A stretch of DNA of 64,000 nt from Microbacterium sp. LWH11-1.2 (GCF_038397745.1 NZ_CP151636.1:3472001-3536000), one strand, 5' to 3'. Shown: positions 14,044 to 22,314, counted from the first letter of the stretch. Made by a program: numbers and translations. The notes: generated from the sequence alone by a model not told the origin.

Positions 14044-14286
14044 TCACCCCTCTTCCCGATCGCTGTTGTCCCGCTCGATATCGCCCGCGTACACATCTCC
14101 GATGCGTCGGTAGCGCCGGAGGCTTCGTGTGCAGAGTTCGCCATGCGCCTTCTCGAAGACCGCGAGAGCGGCGCGGGCCATCTCGTCGGGATTGATCCAC
14201 CACGAGGGGTGTCGGTCGTCGGGGGCGTGGAAATTATCCAAGATAGCCTTCGCGGCTTCCTTGACCATTTTCTCGTTAACGCTCAT
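14044..14286 (-). CDS. Small phage protein upstream of integrase
   Basis: 80 residues beginning MSVNEKMVKEAAKAILDNF, with GGGGAG before the ATG. It is helical and charged, with a central WWINPDEMARAAL. It ends three bases before the integrase start and is probably cotranscribed with it. Not recognised. Confidence 0.6.
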   Translation of the reverse strand: MSVNEKMVKEAAKAILDNFHAPDDRHPSWWINPDEMARAALAVFEKAHGELCTRSLRRYRRIGDVYAGDIERDNSDREEG

Positions 14287-14423
14287 CCGGATCTCCCCGC
14301 TTCATGCTTCGTGCTTCGGTTGTGTTTCGCGGACTCCGTTGTCCGCTTCATCCCTTCTCAGGCTTACGACGTACATCACAGCTGTTCCTCTCCGGGTCAG
14401 TTCCAGTAGCCGAACGGTGTAGC

Positions 14424-14448
14424 CCCCGCACTGACACCCAGTGCGGGG
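14424..14448. terminator. Perfect 10-bp hairpin beside the attachment site
   Basis: CCCCGCACTG and CAGTGCGGGG flank the loop ACACC. It lies 66 bases left of the tRNA remnant, in the phage attachment arm. It has no T-run. It may be a terminator insulating the integrase from host transcription, or an integrase/Xis arm site. Confidence 0.45.
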
Positions 14449-14513
14449 AGTACCGCGTAACAGCCACTTTAGACTGCGAATGCGAAGTATGCAACCCCAG
14501 ATCTGATGTACCG

Positions 14514-14560
14514 CCGGTTTCCGGTACCGTAGGTCGCAGGTTCGACTCCTGTCGGGGGCA
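14514..14560 (+). other. attR: 3' half of tRNA-Arg(CCG), prophage junction
   Basis: The sequence folds as the 3' half of a tRNA: anticodon arm CCGGT-TTCCGGT-ACCGT (anticodon CCG at 14521-14523), variable loop, T arm GCAGG-TTCGACT-CCTGT, acceptor strand CGGGGGC and discriminator A; CCA is not encoded. No 5' acceptor strand (expected GCCCCCG) or D arm lies to the left, where phage DNA begins. The only mismatch in the anticodon stem is its outermost pair, so host homology probably starts at about 14515. The intact tRNA should be at the other, unseen prophage end. Confidence 0.75.
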
Positions 14561-14561
14561 C

Positions 14562-14611
14562 GAAATCGCAGAAGGGGACCGTCCGCCAGGACGGTCCCCT
14601 TCTGCGATTTC
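14562..14611 (+). terminator. Perfect 23-bp hairpin after the tRNA 3' end
   Basis: Two 23-base arms (14562-14584 and 14589-14611) are exact reverse complements with a GCCA loop, starting two bases after the tRNA discriminator base. It is most simply the host terminator of the tRNA-Arg transcript, left on the chromosomal side when the phage integrated. The TTTC end gives only a short U tract. Confidence 0.75.
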
Positions 14612-14639
14612 TAGGTAACCCCCTACCGAGGGGCCCTGT

Positions 14640-14885
14640 TCAGAGGAGCAGATCCTCGAGGTCGCTGAGCGACAGAGTCCGTCCGCTCGCCACCGGATTC
14701 CCCTCCTCGACCCGGAAGTCGTAGAGGTCGCCGTCGCGCCGCAGGTGGGCGACGTAGTCGATGTCGTGCGCGCGGTGCACCTCCCACTCCCCCGGTGCGA
14801 CGTACGTGAATCGGTACGTGTTGTTCGCGCTGCTCCATTCGGTGACGACATCGGGTTGATCCTCAAGACGGATCGAGTTGCTCAC
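14640..14885 (-). CDS. Conserved-looking small protein, unknown function
   Basis: 81 residues beginning MSNSIRLEDQPDVVTEW. It looks like a small beta-sheet protein (YRFTYVAPGEWEVHRAHD, GDLYDFRVEEG) with an acidic Leu-rich C-terminus. It is the first host gene after the prophage junction, and its GC-rich third positions match the chromosome rather than the phage. Its neighbour upstream is the broken DUF2945 gene. Function unknown. Confidence 0.6.
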   Translation of the reverse strand: MSNSIRLEDQPDVVTEWSSANNTYRFTYVAPGEWEVHRAHDIDYVAHLRRDGDLYDFRVEEGNPVASGRTLSLSDLEDLLL

Positions 14886-14897
14886 GGCGGGCTCCCT

Positions 14898-15121
14898 TCA
14901 CTTCGAGGTCTTCTTCAGTCGCCGGAGGGCTGCGCCCTTACGCGCCGCGCGCGCACCGGTCTTCTCCGAAGTCACGATGAACGCGGGCTCACCCGCGGAT
15001 GCCGTGAACCTCTGCCCGTCGAGTCGAAGTCCTCGACACGCCTTTCCTCGACGACGCCTCGGGTGCGCCCCTGCGAGGTGTTCCATGACACCCGGTCGCC
15101 TCTGCCCAGGGATTCCGTCAT
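14898..15121 (-). pseudogene. DUF2945 (hypervirulence-associated TUDOR domain) gene with frameshift
   Basis: The first frame, from ATG 15121 with AAGGAG upstream, encodes MTESLGRGDRVSWNTSQG and GVVEERRVED, the start of the small TUDOR-like DUF2945 domain. The rest of the domain (RLDGQRFTASAGEPAF, VTSEKTGARAARKGAALRRL) is in the next frame down to the stop at 14898. Restoring one base in the TTCGACTC tract near 15025-15032 (to TTCCGACTC) joins them as ...EDFRLDG.... The protein family is small and of unknown biochemical role. The defect is either a real mutation or a one-base sequencing error. Confidence 0.65.
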
Positions 15122-15285
15122 CGCGTCTCCTTCTTCTCGGGTCGTGACCCCGCGCACGCTCGGCCACAGGGCTGCCTCTCTCCTGGTCCGATCGAGCCTG
15201 CGCTCTGATCGACGCCCCATGAAGGGGGTTGCCAAGCGATCGGATCTCATGGCACCGGCAAAGATGTCGGAAAGCCGAGCCCCCG

Positions 15286-15552
15286 TCAGGCGCCGATCGC
15301 GCCGAGCGTCCCGACGACGAGTCGAGGGCCGTCCTGCCCGCGCAGCAGAGTGAACAGCGTCCTGGTGCAGGATCGGCACCGCACGATCGCGGAGTGACTG
15401 TCGACCTCGACCACGGTCTCGGCGACGTTCGCCGCGGTTCCGCACCCGGAGCAGGTGGCGACGAGCGAGGTGATGTCGGCGCCGAACAGGTCTCCCATCA
15501 TCCCCGCGAGGCAGTTGCCGTCGACGATCATCGAGCTGTGAGCAGCATCCAT
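15286..15552 (-). CDS. DUF6510 family zinc-ribbon-like protein
   Basis: 88 residues from MDAAHSSMIVDGNCLAG. CSGCG and RCRSC 26 residues later give the four-cysteine pattern of a zinc or rubredoxin-like knuckle, and the N-terminal GNCLAGMMGDLFG matches the DUF6510 family as I know it. The ATG overlaps the reductase stop (TGATG). It is the third gene of the oxidase-reductase-DUF6510 operon, an arrangement common in Microbacteriaceae, suggesting an accessory role to the redox pair. Confidence 0.7.
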   Translation of the reverse strand: MDAAHSSMIVDGNCLAGMMGDLFGADITSLVATCSGCGTAANVAETVVEVDSHSAIVRCRSCTRTLFTLLRGQDGPRLVVGTLGAIGA

Positions 15553-16292
15553 CAGCGACCTCCGAATCGTTCGGTGCGCACGCGCGCAGGATCGTGCCCC
15601 AACCGGACGAGCGCGTCCGCCGCGTGCTCGACGAAACCGGTCGGGCCGCACACGAACACGAGCGGCTCCCGCTCGACGGGCCAGACCGCGTCTCGGAGCG
15701 TGTCCTCATCGACGCGGCCGACGCTGCCCTCCCAGTCGGGCGGGGCCGACCTCGTGTACACCCACCGCACATCGATGCCGGCTGCGGCAGCCGACACGAC
15801 CTCCTCGCGGTAGATGGCATCCTCGGGACTGCGCACCGAGTACAGCATCCGGACGGAGTCGACCGCACCGGCATCCTGCGCCGCGCGCATCATCGCCACG
15901 AGCGGCACGACGCCCGATCCCCCGGCGATCAGCTGCACGGGCCCCCGTCGCTCCGGCTCCTCCTGATCCGGACGCCACACGAAGAACTGCCCGAGCGGAC
16001 CTTTGACCTCGAGCTCATCGCCGATCCGGACATCGCGCACCAGATAGGGCGAGACCTCGCCGTCGGGTACCTCGTCGACAGCGAGCTCGATCACCTCGGT
16101 CGACGCCCCGTAGGAGCCGAGAGAGTAGGACCGCACCGCCTGATACCCGTCCTCCGCCGTGAGCCGCACGTCGACGTGCTGGCCCGCGTCACTGCCCGTC
16201 CAACCCGGAACCTCCAGGCGGATGCTGCGCGCAGAGGGAGACTGGGTGCGGGTCTCGATCACCCGTGCCGGACGCCACCCGCCGACGATCAC
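15552..16292 (-). CDS. Ferredoxin-NADP reductase-like flavoprotein
   Basis: 246 residues. The FAD-binding barrel has RSYSLGSYG (RxYS motif) near residue 68. The NAD(P)-binding half has GGSGVVPLVAMMR and the C-terminal VFVCGPTGFVEHA. The fold is that of stand-alone oxygenase/ferredoxin reductases without a 2Fe-2S domain. The GTG at 16292 overlaps the stop of the sulfite-oxidase-like gene (GTGA), so the two are translationally coupled and probably exchange electrons. Electron donor and acceptor are inferred. Confidence 0.8.
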   Translation of the reverse strand: MIVGGWRPARVIETRTQSPSARSIRLEVPGWTGSDAGQHVDVRLTAEDGYQAVRSYSLGSYGASTEVIELAVDEVPDGEVSPYLVRDVRIGDELEVKGPLGQFFVWRPDQEEPERRGPVQLIAGGSGVVPLVAMMRAAQDAGAVDSVRMLYSVRSPEDAIYREEVVSAAAAGIDVRWVYTRSAPPDWEGSVGRVDEDTLRDAVWPVEREPLVFVCGPTGFVEHAADALVRLGHDPARVRTERFGGR

Positions 16293-16882
16293 CAATAGCG
16301 TTCCTCGGTCCACGGATCGCCGTGCATGTTGTAGCCGTTCTGCTCCCAGAAACCGGGCGCATCCTCGTCCATCAGGGTCAGCGCTCTCACCCACTTCGCG
16401 CTCTTCCAGAAGTACAGGTGCGGCACGAGCAGACGCGCCGGACCACCGTGCTCCGGGTCCAGGGGCTCGCCCTCGAACTCGAACGCGATCCACGACTGCC
16501 CACCGAGCAGGTCGTCGAGGGCGACGTTCGTCGTGTATCCGCCGTAGGAGTGGGCCATCGCGTACGACGCGGCCGTGTCGACGTCGGCGAGGAGCGTGTC
16601 GAGCGAGATGCCGCGCCATGCGGTGCCGAGCTTCGACCAGCGCGTCACGCAGTGGATGTCGGTGTGCACCTCCTCGATGGGGAGCGCCTGCAGCTCGTCC
16701 CAGGTCCAGGACGTCACGAACCCGGCTTCGTTACGGATGCCGAAGCTCCACTCGGCCGTGGAGATCTGCGGCGTCGGTCCGGCAGACAGCACCGGGAAGT
16801 CCTCTGTCAGATACTGGCCCGGCGGGAGCTTCGGATCGCTCTCCCTGCGGCGTGCGCCGAAGCCTCTCGAGATCACTGCCAT
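16289..16882 (-). CDS. Sulfite-oxidase-like molybdopterin oxidoreductase
   Basis: 197 residues. IHCVTRWSKLGTAWRGI carries the cysteine that ligates molybdenum in SUOX/MsrP-fold enzymes. WDELQALP and WIAFEFEGEPLDPEHGGPARLLVP are further parts of the molybdopterin domain. There is no signal peptide and no C-terminal dimerisation domain, so it is a short cytosolic form. The start at 16882 is preferred because AAGGAG is correctly spaced from it but immediately abuts the ATG two codons earlier. Substrate unknown; electrons probably go to or from the coupled flavoprotein. Confidence 0.8.
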   Translation of the reverse strand: MAVISRGFGARRRESDPKLPPGQYLTEDFPVLSAGPTPQISTAEWSFGIRNEAGFVTSWTWDELQALPIEEVHTDIHCVTRWSKLGTAWRGISLDTLLADVDTAASYAMAHSYGGYTTNVALDDLLGGQSWIAFEFEGEPLDPEHGGPARLLVPHLYFWKSAKWVRALTLMDEDAPGFWEQNGYNMHGDPWTEERYW

Positions 16883-16980
16883 GGTCATTCTCCTTCGCGG
16901 CCGGGTAGACGGACGCTAGCAGAGCATCACCCCGCTCGGCGATCACTTCACGGATCAGACCCTGCTTGTACAGTGATCGC

Positions 16981-17388
16981 GTGGACACCGTCACCGAGCA
17001 GCCCCGCACGCACAAGCGACCCGTCGTCGTCACCGTCGTGGTGATCCTGGTCGTGCTGAGCGGCCTGTCGAACGCGCTCCTCGGTCTCACCGTGCTCCTG
17101 AGCCGGTATCAGGTGCCCGACGGTGACGTGCTCGTCGTGTCGCTGATCGGCGCGGCCGTCATCCTGTTCGGCCTGCTGACCCTCGCAGTGGCGGCGGCGA
17201 TCGCCCGCGGCAGTCGTCTCGCCCGCCTGCTGCTGACGATCTACATCGGCGTGCAGCTGGCTCTGCACGTCGTGACGGCGCTCACCACCACGTGGGATTG
17301 GGCCGTGCTCGTCCAGTCAGTCGTCGAGCTGCTGGTGCTGGTCGCCGTCTGGGCGCCGCCCGGATCGCGGCACTTCCTCGACCGCTGA
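16981..17388 (+). CDS. Four-helix membrane protein, unknown function
   Basis: 135 residues, GTG start (VDTVTEQPRTHKRP). Four transmembrane helices are visible (VVVTVVVILVVLSGL; VLVVSLIGAAVILFGLLTLAVAAA; LLLTIYIGVQLALHVV; LVQSVVELLVLVAVWA). A -10 box TACAGT at 16969-16974 ends six bases upstream, so the mRNA is leaderless. The last 72 bases overlap the convergent P-type ATPase gene. Confidence 0.65.
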   Translation: MDTVTEQPRTHKRPVVVTVVVILVVLSGLSNALLGLTVLLSRYQVPDGDVLVVSLIGAAVILFGLLTLAVAAAIARGSRLARLLLTIYIGVQLALHVVTALTTTWDWAVLVQSVVELLVLVAVWAPPGSRHFLDR

Positions 17389-19824
17389 CCCTCCAGCCAC
17401 GGCGTTCGACCGGGCGAGGAACCGCCGGTGGATCAGCCGGACGATCTCGATGGCGAGGATCGTCGCGATCGTGACGGCGGCGATCAGGTACGCGGCCCCC
17501 TCTCCCGGATCCACGAGCTGGAAGAACTCCCCGGCGAGCGGCACCGTGAACAGGATCGACAGCGCGATGAACATCGCACCCACCACCAGCACCTTGTAGC
17601 GGTTGAGCGGTCGCGCCAGCACCGAGAGCACCCAGATCCCGACGATGGCGAGGATGATGGTCGAACCGGTCCGCAGCTGCGGCTCGGTGACGCCGAGCGC
17701 CATGGCGCCGCGCGTGTACACGGTCAACGCGATCGCGATCAGGAGGCCTGCGGGGATCGCGAACGCCAGCGAGCGCCGCAGGAACCCGGGGACGTAGCGG
17801 CTCGCATTCGGCATCAGCGCGAGGAAGAACGCCGGGATGCCGATCGTCAGGCCGTCCGTGATCGACAGCTGTCTCGGCAGGAACGGGAACTCCAGCACCA
17901 TGACGCCGAAGAGCACGGCGAGCGTCGTCGCGTAGACGGTCTTCGTCAGGAAGAGCATCGAGACGCGCTCGATGTTCGCGATCACCTGTCGCCCCTCCGC
18001 GACGACGTCCGGCAGGTGCGAGAACTGTCCGTCCAGCAGCACGAGCCGCGCGACGGCCTTCGTCGCCGGCGACCCGGAGTTCATCGCGATGCCGATGTCG
18101 GCCGTCTTGATCGCGAGCGCGTCGTTCACGCCGTCGCCGGTCATCGCGACCGTGTGTCCGCGCGCCTGCAGCGCGACCACCATGCGCTTCTTCTGCTCGG
18201 GGGTCACCCGGCCGAAGACGGTATGCGCTTCGAGCACCGGACCGAGCTCGGCGTCGTCCTCCGGGAGCTGCCGTGCGTCGTAGCCCTCTCCGGCATCGAG
18301 ACCCACCTGCCGGGCGATCGCCGCGACCGTGCGCGGATTGTCTCCGGAGATCACCCGCACTCCGACGCCCTGCGCGCGGAAGTACGACAGCGTCTGCGCC
18401 GCATCCGGTCGCACCTTCTCGCTGAACGTGATCACCGCTACCGGCACGAGACCCGTCGGAAGAGCCTCGGACTCCTGCGCGGCGGAGGAGTAGGGATCCG
18501 CGGTGAACGCGAGGACGAGCGTGCGCAGGCCCTCGGCAGCCAGGCGCGTGACGGCTTCGCCCACCTCGGTGCCGGCATCCGTCGCCGCGTCTCCCAGCAC
18601 CATCTCGGGAGCGCCGAGCACCCAAGTCTCGTCGCCGCGGTCGGCGAACGAGAGGGCGCTCCACTTGCGCGCGGACGAGAAGGAGACATAGACGGATGCG
18701 TCGCGCGGCGCCGATGCGGGGAACGGCTCGCGCAGGCACCGCGCGGTCGCATTCGCATCCGGAGCGCCGCCGAACCAGGCGAGCGCCGCCTCCCACTCCC
18801 CCGTCGCCGAACCGAGCTCGAGCAGATCGCGGTATGCGAGCTCGCCCTCGGTGAGAGTGCCGGTCTTGTCGAGGCAGATGATGTCCACGCGCGCGAGTCC
18901 CTCGACGGCGGGCAGCTCGTTGACGAGCACCTGCCGAGCCGCGAGACGCGCGGCACCGACGGCGAAGGCGATCGACGTCATCAGCACGAGGCCGAGCGGG
19001 ATCATCGCGGTCAACGAGGAGATCGTGTTGACGATCGCCTGCGTCCAGGTGCCGGTCTCCCACGCCGTCACCCAGCCGCCCGCGACCATCATCTGCGCGT
19101 TCAGGACGAGGAGGCCGATCGGACCGATCCCCCAGCCGACCCACTTCAGCACACGGTCGATCGACGTGCGCAGCTCGGAGGACACGAGAGAGAAGCGCTT
19201 GGCCTCCTCGGCGAACTTGTTGGCGTAGGAGTCCGCCCCGACGCGCACGGCGCGCGCGATGCCGTCACCCGCCACCACGATCGAGCCGGACAGCGCCTCG
19301 TCGCCGTCGTTCTTGTCGACGGCATCCGATTCGCCCGTCAGCATCGACTCGTCGATCTGGAGCGCACGATGCTCGAGCACCACGGCATCCGCGGTGACCT
19401 GATCTCCGGCGCGGAGCACGAGGATGTCGCCCTGGACGACGTCGGCAGGAGAGATCTCGATATCCTGCGAATCCCGGCGCACTCGTGCGCGCGGCGCATT
19501 CAGCAGCGCCAGCCGGTCGAGAGCCGCCTTGGCGCGGAACTCCTGCCAGCATCCGATGATCGCGTTGCCGAAAGCCGCGAGGCCGAAGAGCGCGTCCTGC
19601 CAGCGACCCAGGAGGAGCAGGACGAGGAAGCAGGCGCCGACGATCCCGTTGAAGAGCGTGAAGACGTTCGCGCGGACGATGTTCCACGCGCTGCGGCTGG
19701 AGTCGCCCGCGAACGCGTTGGTCCGGCCGTCCGCCGTCAGCTCGGCCACGCGCGCTGCCGTGAGGCCCGTCCGGGGGTCGGTGTCGAGGTCGTCCTGCTG
19801 CTGCACCGCCGTGGGGGACTCCAT
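17317..19824 (-). CDS. Cation-translocating P-type ATPase
   Basis: 835 residues. In order: N-terminal actuator region with MLTGES, transmembrane helices, phosphorylation motif DKTGTLT near residue 318 (aspartyl-phosphate site), nucleotide domain, GDGVND hinge near residue 560, then about six C-terminal helices. No N-terminal metal-binding CxxC and no CPC motif, so it is not a heavy-metal (P1B) pump; it is closest to the P2/P3-like HAD-IC group of actinobacteria, perhaps Ca, Mg or K. The start MESPTAV is favoured because TAATAT ends seven bases before its ATG (leaderless). Ion specificity is unknown. Confidence 0.85.
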   Translation of the reverse strand: MESPTAVQQQDDLDTDPRTGLTAARVAELTADGRTNAFAGDSSRSAWNIVRANVFTLFNGIVGACFLVLLLLGRWQDALFGLAAFGNAIIGCWQEFRAKAALDRLALLNAPRARVRRDSQDIEISPADVVQGDILVLRAGDQVTADAVVLEHRALQIDESMLTGESDAVDKNDGDEALSGSIVVAGDGIARAVRVGADSYANKFAEEAKRFSLVSSELRTSIDRVLKWVGWGIGPIGLLVLNAQMMVAGGWVTAWETGTWTQAIVNTISSLTAMIPLGLVLMTSIAFAVGAARLAARQVLVNELPAVEGLARVDIICLDKTGTLTEGELAYRDLLELGSATGEWEAALAWFGGAPDANATARCLREPFPASAPRDASVYVSFSSARKWSALSFADRGDETWVLGAPEMVLGDAATDAGTEVGEAVTRLAAEGLRTLVLAFTADPYSSAAQESEALPTGLVPVAVITFSEKVRPDAAQTLSYFRAQGVGVRVISGDNPRTVAAIARQVGLDAGEGYDARQLPEDDAELGPVLEAHTVFGRVTPEQKKRMVVALQARGHTVAMTGDGVNDALAIKTADIGIAMNSGSPATKAVARLVLLDGQFSHLPDVVAEGRQVIANIERVSMLFLTKTVYATTLAVLFGVMVLEFPFLPRQLSITDGLTIGIPAFFLALMPNASRYVPGFLRRSLAFAIPAGLLIAIALTVYTRGAMALGVTEPQLRTGSTIILAIVGIWVLSVLARPLNRYKVLVVGAMFIALSILFTVPLAGEFFQLVDPGEGAAYLIAAVTIATILAIEIVRLIHRRFLARSNAVAGGSAVEEVPRSGRRPDGDQHQQLDD

Positions 19825-19986
19825 GCGCCCCATATTAGGGGCGGGCCGAACTCGAGCCGGGTTCGGCCGCGCATCACTCTCCCGGGGTGACGCGCCGCGC
19901 GCGAGCTCGGCGCGAGAATCACCAGCGAGCGCAGGGATTCCGCCCCGCGCCCCGTCATGCCGCCCGTCGGCAGAGAGGTGTGAATC

Positions 19987-20427
19987 ATGTCCTCCACCAG
20001 AGCGTCGACCGGATCCTCGGCCTGGACGGGATGGGCGGCTTTCGCCGGCGTCATCATCCTCATCAGCGGCATCTTCGGACTGCTGCAGGGTCTCGTGATC
20101 CTGCTCGGGCCGCGGGCCTCCTATGTCGTGGTCGACGGATCGCTGTTCCTCTTCGACGTCACCGGGTGGGGATGGTGGCACGTCGTCATCGGAGCGCTGC
20201 TCACGATCACCGCGTTCGCACTGTTCAGCGGTGCGACGTGGGCGCGCGTCGTCGCCGTCATCCTGGCGGTGATCAGCGCCGCCGGGCAGCTGCTCGTGAT
20301 GCCGCTGCAGCCCTGGTGGTCGGTCATCGTGATCGCGATCGACGTGCTCATCATCTACGCCCTCACCGCGCACGGTCACGAGCTCTCTGAACGGCGCGCG
20401 CCGCATCAGCGCGGGAGCATGGTGTGA
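19987..20427 (+). CDS. DUF7144-type membrane protein
   Basis: 146 residues with four transmembrane helices: AFAGVIILISGIFGLLQGL, GWWHVVIGALLTITAFALFSG, VVAVILAVISAAGQLLV and WWSVIVIAIDVLIIYAL. Aromatic Trp-Gly pairs and helix spacing match the actinobacterial DUF7144 family. AGAGAGGTG precedes the ATG. The stop overlaps the DUF998 gene start, so they form an operon. Function unknown. Confidence 0.75.
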   Translation: MSSTRASTGSSAWTGWAAFAGVIILISGIFGLLQGLVILLGPRASYVVVDGSLFLFDVTGWGWWHVVIGALLTITAFALFSGATWARVVAVILAVISAAGQLLVMPLQPWWSVIVIAIDVLIIYALTAHGHELSERRAPHQRGSMV

Positions 20428-21548
20428 CCGCACAGCTGCGCGTCAGGCAGGTGCTGCGCCACCCGTTCCGGAACGCGGAGTCGCGGGAGTCCGCCGCGCT
20501 GCTCATCGCCGCCGGTGTGCTCGTCGTCGCGACCGTCGTCTCGCTCCTGGTCTTCCGCGGCGGACCTCTCCCGATCGCGGGCCCCGGGTCGATCGGGCAG
20601 TTCGTCGCCCTCGCCGCCGCCGTCACGGCCTTCGGCGTCTTCATCGCCGCCGTGACGGTGTCGCGCGCCGGCCCGCAGGACGCGCGGGCACTCCCCCGCA
20701 TGCGATGGTTCGACATCGCGAGCATCGCCGCGGCCCACGGGGTCATCGCGCTGCTCGGCTGGATCGGCATGGCGAACATCGTGGAGCGCAGCTTCGTCGG
20801 CGCCGTCGTGTTCCCGGTGTCGGCAGCCCTGCTGGCCGGGGTCGCGATCGCGGTCACCGCCTATCTCACGACGGTGTCGGCGATGAGCATGACCCCGACG
20901 AGGCTGTCGCTGGTGCTCATGGTCTTCCTCGTGGTCGGGGTGTTCGCGAGCATGCTCAGCGCCACCGACCCCCTGTGGTGGCAGAAGAACCTCAGCACAC
21001 TCGGGATCTCCGACGACATGTCGGCGCTGGCGTTCAACCTCACCGTGATCATCGCGGGGCTCATCGTCACGACCATCGCGCACTTCGGCACGATCGACAT
21101 CCCCGTCGACACCGAGAAGGCCCGACGCGGACGGCGCGTCGTGCGGATCGAGCTGCTCCTGATGGGGGTGTTCCTCGCGGGCGTCGGCCTCTTCCCCGTC
21201 GACACCCACTTCGCGATCCACAACACCGTGGCCTCCGGGATGGCGGTGCTGTTCGTCGCGCTCGTGATCGGCCTGCGGTGGCATGTCCCCGGCACTCCCC
21301 GGGTGTTCCTGATGCTCGGCTACGCCTTCGTGCTCATCATCGTCGTGCTCGCCGTGCTGTTCACCACCGGCTACTACAACCTGACGGCGGTCGAGCTGAT
21401 CGCCTTCCTCATCATCTTCGGCTGGCTGATGCTGTTCCTCCGCAACACGGCCGCCGCCGGCACAGGGGCCGACGGCGGCGAGCGCCGGACGGATGCCGTC
21501 AGCGAGCCAGCGCCTTCCCCTTCAGGGTCTCGTACTCTCCCGCAGTGA
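20424..21548 (+). CDS. DUF998-family integral membrane protein
   Basis: 374 residues, GTG start overlapping the previous stop. About nine to ten hydrophobic helices are present, including SAALLIAAGVLVVATVVSLLV, FVALAAAVTAFGVFIAAV and VFLMLGYAFVLIIVVLAVLF. The pattern GLFPVDTHFAIHNTVASGMAV is the DUF998 signature (a Pro-Val-Asp then His-x3-H pair). The C-terminal tail is hydrophilic and overlaps the convergent SHOCT gene by about 50 bases. Biochemical role unknown. Confidence 0.75.
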   Translation: MTAQLRVRQVLRHPFRNAESRESAALLIAAGVLVVATVVSLLVFRGGPLPIAGPGSIGQFVALAAAVTAFGVFIAAVTVSRAGPQDARALPRMRWFDIASIAAAHGVIALLGWIGMANIVERSFVGAVVFPVSAALLAGVAIAVTAYLTTVSAMSMTPTRLSLVLMVFLVVGVFASMLSATDPLWWQKNLSTLGISDDMSALAFNLTVIIAGLIVTTIAHFGTIDIPVDTEKARRGRRVVRIELLLMGVFLAGVGLFPVDTHFAIHNTVASGMAVLFVALVIGLRWHVPGTPRVFLMLGYAFVLIIVVLAVLFTTGYYNLTAVELIAFLIIFGWLMLFLRNTAAAGTGADGGERRTDAVSEPAPSPSGSRTLPQ

Positions 21549-21879
21549 TCGCACCGGAGTCGAGCAGCGCCTTGGCCTTGGTGATGTCGTCGGCGGGCGA
21601 CGCCGTGCCGGCGGTCTCGCGGATGTAGGCGGTCTGCGCCTCACGCAGAGCGCCGATCTCTGCCGCGCGGCGCTCCGCCATCCCCTGTCCCCGGGCGATG
21701 AGGTAGACGAGGGCGGTGAGGAACGGCAGGAACACCAGGAAGATGATCCACACCGCCTTGAGCCAGCCGTTGAGCGACTGGTCGCGGAAGATGTCGCCGA
21801 TGATCGTGAACACGACCATCAGGTAGGAGATGAAGACGAAGGACCAGAAGAACCAGGCGATGAGATCCCAGATGAACAT
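21499..21879 (-). CDS. PLDc_N / SHOCT-domain membrane protein
   Basis: 126 residues. Two N-terminal transmembrane helices (LIAWFFWSFVFISYLMVVFTII; AVWIIFLVFLPFLTALVYLIARG) form a PLDc_N-like hairpin. A coiled linker follows, then a C-terminal SHOCT motif, DDITKAKALLDSGAITAGEYETLKGKAL. Such proteins are common in envelope-stress and phage-shock contexts. It lies between the DUF998 gene (convergent) and a small unknown gene. Function inferred only from domains. Confidence 0.8.
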   Translation of the reverse strand: MFIWDLIAWFFWSFVFISYLMVVFTIIGDIFRDQSLNGWLKAVWIIFLVFLPFLTALVYLIARGQGMAERRAAEIGALREAQTAYIRETAGTASPADDITKAKALLDSGAITAGEYETLKGKALAR

Positions 21880-21967
21880 GATTTTCTTCCTTTGCTCGGG
21901 GACACGACCGTGCCGGAACCGAAGCTAGTGAGCGGACGACCGGGCGGCGTCACCCTGCCCGGGTGAC

Positions 21968-22177
21968 TCAGCGGTCCGCGACCGGATTCACCGAGATCAC
22001 CTCGATGTGCAGGTCGTCGAAGGCGCCGAGCAGGGCCAGCAGGCGCGGTTGATCGATCACCGGACCGACGATGCTCGTCACACCGCCGTCGCGGAGTCCC
22101 ACGGTGAAGCCGTCGAGCGCGCCGGCGAGCTCCGCGCTCAGCCGTCCGCGGACGATCACCTCGAAGGTCTGGACCAT
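21968..22177 (-). CDS. Small protein, unknown function
   Basis: 69 residues from MVQTFEVIVRGRLSAEL. It reads as a beta-alpha-beta fold (ALDGFTVGLRDGGVTSIVGPVIDQPRLLALLGAFDDLHIEVISV), like a small ferredoxin-fold or ACT-like domain. It is divergent from the LuxR-type gene. No family assigned. Confidence 0.6.
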   Translation of the reverse strand: MVQTFEVIVRGRLSAELAGALDGFTVGLRDGGVTSIVGPVIDQPRLLALLGAFDDLHIEVISVNPVADR

Positions 22178-22314
22178 GCGGCCCCCTCTGATCAGCCGCC
22201 TCGGACGGCACCTGCGAACGTCGGTCCACCCCATGATCGACCGACGCGACCTGATCGTCCTCACCCCCTCTGGATGATCTGGTCGCGCACTGCGATACTG
22301 AGCGCGAGAGCGCG

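Noticed and set aside
14424..14560. Intact tRNA gene at the prophage end
   Set aside because: Only the anticodon arm, T arm and 3' acceptor strand are present. The expected 5' acceptor strand and D arm are absent in the bases to the left.
1..14560. A complete, inducible prophage
   Set aside because: Only the right-end early and integration genes are visible. Two interrupted genes and the missing left part make activity undecidable from this window.
14745..15353. Plus-strand ORF of about 200 codons across the DUF2945 region
   Set aside because: Arg/Ser-rich with no motif. The minus strand carries recognisable DUF2945 sequence and a good ribosome binding site.
17282..19890. Very long open frames on both strands across the P-type ATPase gene
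   Set aside because: They are Arg/Ala/Asp-rich or Glu/His-rich translations typical of the other frames of a GC-rich gene. Only the frame with DKTGTLT and GDGVND shows a real protein.
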